Virus record (IMG/VR): IMGVR_UViG_3300030098_005711
Span: 794-35,054 of that record
Length of the DNA stretch: 34,261 bases
Origin: a virus
Strand: one strand, 5' to 3'
Positions 31,088 through 34,261 of the stretch are shown one piece after another; positions within the stretch are counted from its first letter, which is position 1, and each line of letters opens with the position of its first letter. The notes under the pieces are model-generated. The model made no database searches. It had not been told where the DNA came from and was given only the letters and a program-made list of their open reading frames with translations. Position numbers and translations under genes: made by a program.

Positions 31088-31381
31088 TTAGTGTTCCCAT
31101 TTAGTTTTAAGTGTACATGTTTTAAATTCGCATCTTAGTAAACCAAAACTTTTTTCTGTTACTTCTAACATTAAATAATTTTTTGTGTCAGCATCTACAT
31201 CTGAATAGTATTTAACTTTAGATTCAATATCGGACCATGCATCTTCTATTGCTACTTTATGTTTATGGTTTTTGAAATCTAAAGATGTTGATTTATAAAA
31301 ATCTAATTCCTCTTTTGCAATAAACAATGCCCAGTGATGTAGTGCATAGAAATGATCTAATGGAAGTTCTAATTGAAGCAT
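31088..31381 (-). CDS. Hypothetical protein, 97 aa
   Basis: Ribosome site GGAG five bases before the ATG, inside the stop region of the preceding gene. The protein is helical and rich in aromatic residues (LDHFYALHHWALFIAKEELD, WSDIESKVKYYSDVDADT), with a short beta end containing two Cys (LRCEFKTCTLK). No family recognised. It lies in a chain of small early genes with almost no spacing. Confidence 0.72.
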   Translation of the reverse strand: MLQLELPLDHFYALHHWALFIAKEELDFYKSTSLDFKNHKHKVAIEDAWSDIESKVKYYSDVDADTKNYLMLEVTEKSFGLLRCEFKTCTLKTKWEH

Positions 31382-31726
31382 TTACACTCCATGAATTTCA
31401 TCATAGTTTTTAGGGCCGTCTTCAACGGGTGATTGTTCTGCAGCGTATTGTTCTGCTTCGCTAATAGTTCGTAAACTTAACCAATCTTCTTTCATAACAA
31501 TATCTTTACAGTGTTTACATTCAACTGCATAAAATGCAGCGTTATAGAAAACTGTTTCGCTATAACATACAGGGCATATAACGTGAGTACCGTATTGACT
31601 AGGTCTAAAGTGAACACCTACAGGTTCATAACTTAAGCCACTCATTTCAATATCAAGTACGCTTTCTTTATTTTTTGTTATTTGTTCTTCTGTAATAGAA
31701 TTTGTTTTTGGGTTAGGTTTTCTCAT
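31382..31726 (-). CDS. Zinc-ribbon hypothetical protein
   Basis: 114 aa from the ATG at 31726, which overlaps the previous stop (ATGA); an in-frame TTG at 31750 is less likely. The centre holds a four-Cys ribbon: ICPVCYSETVFYNAAFY followed by VECKHCKDIV, spacing CxxC-x16-CxxC. The ends are charged and likely disordered (RKPNPKTNSITEEQITKNKE). Such ribbons bind nucleic acid or proteins. No closer family is recognised. Confidence 0.75.
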   Translation of the reverse strand: MRKPNPKTNSITEEQITKNKESVLDIEMSGLSYEPVGVHFRPSQYGTHVICPVCYSETVFYNAAFYAVECKHCKDIVMKEDWLSLRTISEAEQYAAEQSPVEDGPKNYDEIHGV

Positions 31727-32019
31727 TGGTGAGGACTTTTTGTTACCCAACCTAATTTACGGTATGGGAAGTTAGGAGTACGGATTACGGCTATAACTTC
31801 ACGCCTCATGGTCCGTTTCATAATGAACAATATGATACTAACCATAAGACCACCCATAAGTGCGGCCATCATCCCTGCGTATGTACCAGCTAGTGCATAC
31901 ACAAGGAATCCGGTTATAAGAACGTCGAACATGATGTCGTAATGTATAACTTTACGCACACCAAATTTGAAAATAAGAAACAGCAATCCTGCTGCAGCTA
32001 TGCATCCTGCTAATAACAT
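31723..32019 (-). CDS. Small multi-pass membrane protein
   Basis: 98 aa with a very strong ribosome site (AAAGGAGG) before the ATG. Hydrophobic segments at about 1-18 (MLLAGCIAAAGLLFLIFKFG), 28-47 (IMFDVLITGFLVYALAG) and 48-67 (MMAALMGGLMVSIILFIM) predict three membrane helices, with a basic C-terminal tail (KRTMRREVIAVIRTPNFPYR). It stands next to a 29-aa membrane peptide and the SleB-like hydrolase, which suggests an envelope role such as holin or exclusion factor. Function not recognised. Confidence 0.75.
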   Translation of the reverse strand: MLLAGCIAAAGLLFLIFKFGVRKVIHYDIMFDVLITGFLVYALAGTYAGMMAALMGGLMVSIILFIMKRTMRREVIAVIRTPNFPYRKLGWVTKSPHQ

Positions 32020-32030
32020 TTATTCCTCCT

Positions 32031-32120
32031 TTAATTTAATTGATCTAATATTACAAAAAAGAACCACATACTTAAGCCTACTAATATAATACCAAGGGCT
32101 AATATGTTTTCTTGTTTCAT
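32031..32120 (-). CDS. Single-helix membrane peptide, 29 aa
   Basis: Reads MKQENILALGIILVGLSMWF, then FFVILDQLN, stop TAA at 32031-32033. The ATG overlaps the SleB gene stop (TAATG) and an AGGA lies six bases upstream. One membrane helix spans almost the whole length. A TAATG junction on one side and a strong ribosome site for the next gene just beyond its stop leave little else this 100-base gap could be. Possible pinholin- or regulator-type peptide; unproven. Confidence 0.6.
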   Translation of the reverse strand: MKQENILALGIILVGLSMWFFFVILDQLN

Positions 32121-32569
32121 TAATTTTCCTTATAGAAGATGTGATCTTCAATTTGTACTGTTTGCCTATAGACATTTGCCCAGTAAGGTTTAACTTTTAC
32201 TGAGTGATACCATAAGGCGCCATTGGTTACTGCAATTTGTCCATATCTTAATACTGCTTCAGCAATTTGTATGGATATAATCCATTGCTCTTTTTCTATT
32301 ACGTTATGGATTTTTGGTTTGTCTGATTTACCGTCGCAGTACCATGAAAACTGGCACACGCCATTTCGCTGCTGTTTAACAACACCGCACACGGTTGACG
32401 GCCAACGTTTATCTCGTACACGGTTCATGGTTGTTTCTGCAACGGCATATTTACCGGTAACTGATTGATTTTTTGCTTCGTGGTAGATGTTAAGTGCCAA
32501 ACAATCTACTTCATCTGCGAAGCTTATTGGACACCATAAAAGTAGTAATAAGATGCAATGTGTCTTCAT
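32120..32569 (-). CDS. SleB-type cell-wall hydrolase with signal peptide
   Basis: 149 aa. Residues 1-18 (MKTHCILLLLLWCPISFA) form a signal peptide with likely cleavage before DE. The mature part matches Hydrolase_2/SleB: LNIYHEAKNQS (Glu31 as likely catalytic acid), AVAETTMNRV, WPSTVCGVV, CQFSWYCDG and ALWYHSVKVKPYWA. It would cut peptidoglycan glycan strands in the periplasm without needing a holin. It is unusual to find it in the early/replication block, apart from the M15 endolysin in the late block. It could serve exclusion, envelope remodelling or lysis. It overlaps the upstream gene (ATGA). Confidence 0.9.
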   Translation of the reverse strand: MKTHCILLLLLWCPISFADEVDCLALNIYHEAKNQSVTGKYAVAETTMNRVRDKRWPSTVCGVVKQQRNGVCQFSWYCDGKSDKPKIHNVIEKEQWIISIQIAEAVLRYGQIAVTNGALWYHSVKVKPYWANVYRQTVQIEDHIFYKEN

Positions 32570-32877
32570 CCCGGGAGTTCTCCTTGCGCCATAAGGTCGC
32601 TGTTATGGAAAGTCTCTTCGTAAAAAGTTTCATTGTTGTGTCTTTCTTTTGTGCCTATATAACCAAGTATTTTGGTGTTTTTAATTTCAGCACAATATGG
32701 AGGACCATATATGTATCTTCTGTATATGTATGGATGGTCTCCTAAATCTTCTTCCATTACTGTCCATATCTGATTTAAGTTTAAACCTAGATCAAATAAA
32801 CCATAGACATCTTTGAAATAGCTTTTACCAGTAGGGTTTATAGTGTGATAAGGAAAAAGCTCTTTAAGGTACATCAT
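32566..32877 (-). CDS. Hypothetical protein, 103 aa
   Basis: Starts MMYLKELFPYHTIN at a TAATGATG junction with the upstream gene and ends in ATGA overlap with the SleB gene. Rich in Tyr and other aromatics (FKDVYGLFDLGLNLNQIW, HPYIYRRYIYGPPYC), with an acidic tail (ETFYEETFHNSD). No motif or membrane helix recognised. The coupling on both sides suggests it is made in step with the hydrolase. Confidence 0.7.
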   Translation of the reverse strand: MMYLKELFPYHTINPTGKSYFKDVYGLFDLGLNLNQIWTVMEEDLGDHPYIYRRYIYGPPYCAEIKNTKILGYIGTKERHNNETFYEETFHNSDLMAQGELPG

Positions 32878-33176
32878 TACTTTTTATTTTTGGGGATAAA
32901 ACGCACTTGTAGACCTCGGCTTTTATAACCCCAATCATATTTTTGTAACGACACCCTAAAGTTATACTGTTCTGCAACTTCTTTTAATGCATTCCGGTAT
33001 ACACTTACTTCTTTATTGGTGTCATCGTTTTTTACCTTATAGATGCCTGTTGTTACTGATTTAACTGTACCTTGAATTGGAAACATATAGGTGTCGGTTT
33101 TCAGGAAATCGGCATATAACATAAGAGTAAGGTTTAATTGCTTGAGGTCGATGTGGTCTTCAGTACTATTAAGCAT
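32877..33176 (-). CDS. Hypothetical protein, 99 aa
   Basis: Starts at the ATG at 33176, just before the stop of the preceding gene; a longer reading to 33263 lies wholly inside that gene and is probably a shadow. The protein is alpha/beta with a basic end: HIDLKQLNLTLMLYADFLKT, MFPIQGTVKSVTTGIYKVKN, then VSLQKYDWGYKSRGLQVRFI. The end resembles small nucleic-acid-binding or regulator folds only loosely. Family not recognised. Confidence 0.68.
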   Translation of the reverse strand: MLNSTEDHIDLKQLNLTLMLYADFLKTDTYMFPIQGTVKSVTTGIYKVKNDDTNKEVSVYRNALKEVAEQYNFRVSLQKYDWGYKSRGLQVRFIPKNKK

Positions 33177-33441
33177 CTTCTTCTTTCCAACGTTCATCTC
33201 TTGCTTGTTCAATACCGTTAAGCACTGCAGACAGGACCAGTTCTGCTGCGTCTTTTGTGTCATCTAGGCATGAAAACGCAAATGCTGTTGACACACGTAT
33301 TGAAGATTCAGTTATATAGGGACCTGATTCGTCTCCCCATCTTTCGTGGATTTTTTGCAGGGTTTCAAATATTTGTATATTTATATCTTCCTGCATTTTT
33401 TGATTGATTGGTGCAACGTTGTCATTCTTCACTAGCTTCAT
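33169..33441 (-). CDS. Hypothetical protein, 90 aa
   Basis: Ribosome site AAAAGGA precedes the ATG, which lies 20 bases inside the end of the preceding gene. It is helical and acidic (NQKMQEDINIQIFETLQKIH, STAFAFSCLDDTKDAAELVL, NGIEQARDERWKEEDA). The layout resembles small phage early proteins that bind host factors, but no motif supports this. Confidence 0.7.
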   Translation of the reverse strand: MKLVKNDNVAPINQKMQEDINIQIFETLQKIHERWGDESGPYITESSIRVSTAFAFSCLDDTKDAAELVLSAVLNGIEQARDERWKEEDA

Positions 33442-33838
33442 AATTAGTCCTTTTATAGATTTTGGTTGATTTAAATTTCTTTTTACTTTGGAAATCTTTC
33501 ATATTCGCTAACGCACATTTACGGCACACGATTCGCGGTCCGCTTTTCTCGTATAGCACTAATTCAAATGGTGTTTCTCCTTCGTGCTTACACGATAAGA
33601 AGCTATTTCTCCCCAGGGCGTGTGTGTGCATCTTATTTTTACCTTCTTCCACCTTTTTTCTCGCTTCTTCGTTAAGTTGTTTTACATAAAAGCAGTCTGC
33701 TTTATCCTGCTTATTTTTGGATGCTTCTTTTAGGGATTTAGTGATAAGAGATGCTTCTAGTTCAATAAGAAGCTCATCTCTTTTGCGGGCTTTTTCTTTG
33801 AGTTTGAATAAAGCTTCAAAAGCTTTTGCAATACTCAT
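33422..33838 (-). CDS. Hypothetical protein with C-terminal Cys/His cluster
   Basis: 138 aa from an ATG that overlaps the previous stop (TAATG). The first half is a charged coiled coil (FEALFKLKEKARKRDELLIE, SLKEASKNKQDKADC). The second half has LSCKHEGETPFELVLYE and IVCRKCALAN, a C-x-H ... C-x-x-C zinc-binding-like set, then a basic tail (QSKKKFKSTKIYKRTNYE). Possible nucleic-acid-binding protein. No family recognised. Confidence 0.7.
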   Translation of the reverse strand: MSIAKAFEALFKLKEKARKRDELLIELEASLITKSLKEASKNKQDKADCFYVKQLNEEARKKVEEGKNKMHTHALGRNSFLSCKHEGETPFELVLYEKSGPRIVCRKCALANMKDFQSKKKFKSTKIYKRTNYEASEE

Positions 33839-34131
33839 TAGTATGCGTTTCGGTTAAAAACGACATCTTTCCAGATATCGAATACTTCTTCATAGATTCC
33901 ATGAGTGACGACACTCTTTTTTACTATATGACCATCTAATAGAAGCTGAAATTCACGACTACCGCAAGGTAATTGTTTATAGACTTTTTCAAACGTAGCA
34001 AATTCGTGGCTATTTACCCTACTTGAGCCTACATAAATAGTCGCGGTTGCATGATCTTTGACACCGTACCTATGTCCACCTGAGCTATAAGTACCGTTTT
34101 GGGTTTCTACCCATATTGGATAACTTTTCAT
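33838..34131 (-). CDS. Hypothetical protein, 97 aa
   Basis: Strong ribosome site (AAAGGAG five bases before the ATG). Beta-rich start (SYPIWVETQNGTYSSGGHRY) followed by mixed sequence (TIYVGSSRVNSHEFATFEKV, CGSREFQLLLDGHIVKKSV). No membrane helix or known motif. Its start is inside the last 47 bases of a short basic gene upstream. Confidence 0.72.
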   Translation of the reverse strand: MKSYPIWVETQNGTYSSGGHRYGVKDHATATIYVGSSRVNSHEFATFEKVYKQLPCGSREFQLLLDGHIVKKSVVTHGIYEEVFDIWKDVVFNRNAY

Positions 34132-34252
34132 AACAACTCCTTTGTATTTTATGTTTTACATATCCTCTGCGGTCATCTTTCTTGCGGTCCCGAAAGGTTT
34201 GCGCGCGTATTTTGTTATGTTTTGCAACCAAATTGTTTATTTTCTTTGGCAT
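34085..34252 (-). CDS. Small basic protein, 55 aa
   Basis: Reads MPKKINNLVAKHNKIRAQTF, then RDRKKDDRRGYVKHKIQ and a less regular end. The AKH...F-x-DRKK...RRGYxKHK pattern is familiar from short basic early proteins of many tailed phages, with unknown function and probable nucleic-acid binding. The ATG is ten bases from the window edge, with GAGA upstream as a weak ribosome site. It overlaps the next gene by 47 bases. The reading frame after the basic core may be fortuitous. Confidence 0.55.
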   Translation of the reverse strand: MPKKINNLVAKHNKIRAQTFRDRKKDDRRGYVKHKIQRSCYEKLSNMGRNPKRYL

Positions 34253-34261
34253 TTTAATCTC

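Noticed and set aside
32877-33263. Longer start for the 99-aa gene (MTQKTQQNWSCLQC...)
   Set aside because: The extra 29 residues lie wholly inside the preceding gene in another frame, while an ATG at 33176 sits at the stop junction as is usual here.
1-34261. tRNA genes, CRISPR arrays, insertion sequences, integrase or attachment sites
   Set aside because: None recognised on reading both strands; by-eye inspection could miss a degenerate tRNA.

Overview
The window looks like about 34 kb of a tailed double-stranded DNA phage (Caudoviricetes), probably a marine phage of a Gram-negative host. Three things point there: fibre and collar proteins of the type common in uncultured marine phages (TELNILDGVT repeats, LamG + SPRY + DUF7483), a lipoprotein and several small membrane proteins placed as lysis or envelope factors, and a CsrA homologue, which fits a proteobacterial host. 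By eye the DNA is A+T-rich and very densely coded, with most genes touching or overlapping by ATGA, TAATG or longer overlaps. No capsid, portal, large terminase, RNA polymerase, integrase, tRNA or CRISPR array was seen, so the window is only part of the genome.

Plus strand, 1-16886 (late block). A very large virion protein carries a zinc-metalloprotease motif (HExxH...E) and an LPD38-like C-terminus. It is followed by two small holin-like membrane proteins, a staphylococcal-nuclease-fold nuclease and an M15 peptidase endolysin. Next come baseplate, collar and fibre proteins (4763-10009), ending in an 811-aa fibre with LamG, SPRY and two DUF7483-like units, followed by a tail-assembly-chaperone-like protein. 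A lipoprotein, a coiled-coil/TM protein, a small Cys protein and an XhlA-like protein (10598-12283) form a possible second lysis/envelope group. The block closes with a 594-aa virion protein, a lambda J-like tip protein, a DUF4376 protein and a small HNH-like protein.

Minus strand, 34261-16866 (early/replication block, read right to left). First come small hypothetical genes (34252-32566), then a SleB-type cell-wall hydrolase with signal peptide, small membrane proteins and zinc-ribbon proteins. A MoxR-type AAA+ ATPase, an unrecognised protein and a DUF2201-type metallopeptidase/VWA protein follow as a module (30580-27669). The replication genes are a family A DNA polymerase with Leu at the 762-equivalent position, CsrA, an AEP-like primase/SF3 helicase, a RecB/Cas4-like nuclease, an SNF2-like helicase, a possible single-strand binding protein, a PD-(D/E)XK endonuclease, DUF3310 and an HNH protein with a TerS-like tail. 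Between the RecB-like nuclease and the SNF2 helicase lies a cassette of four small genes flanked by two intrinsic terminators.

The two blocks converge at 16866-16886, where the last genes overlap by 21 bp with no visible terminator. Four short genes below 60 codons (20814-20945, 21245-21367, 32031-32120, 34085-34252) were found by reading gaps and overlaps by hand. All family names come from motif recognition by eye, not from a search.
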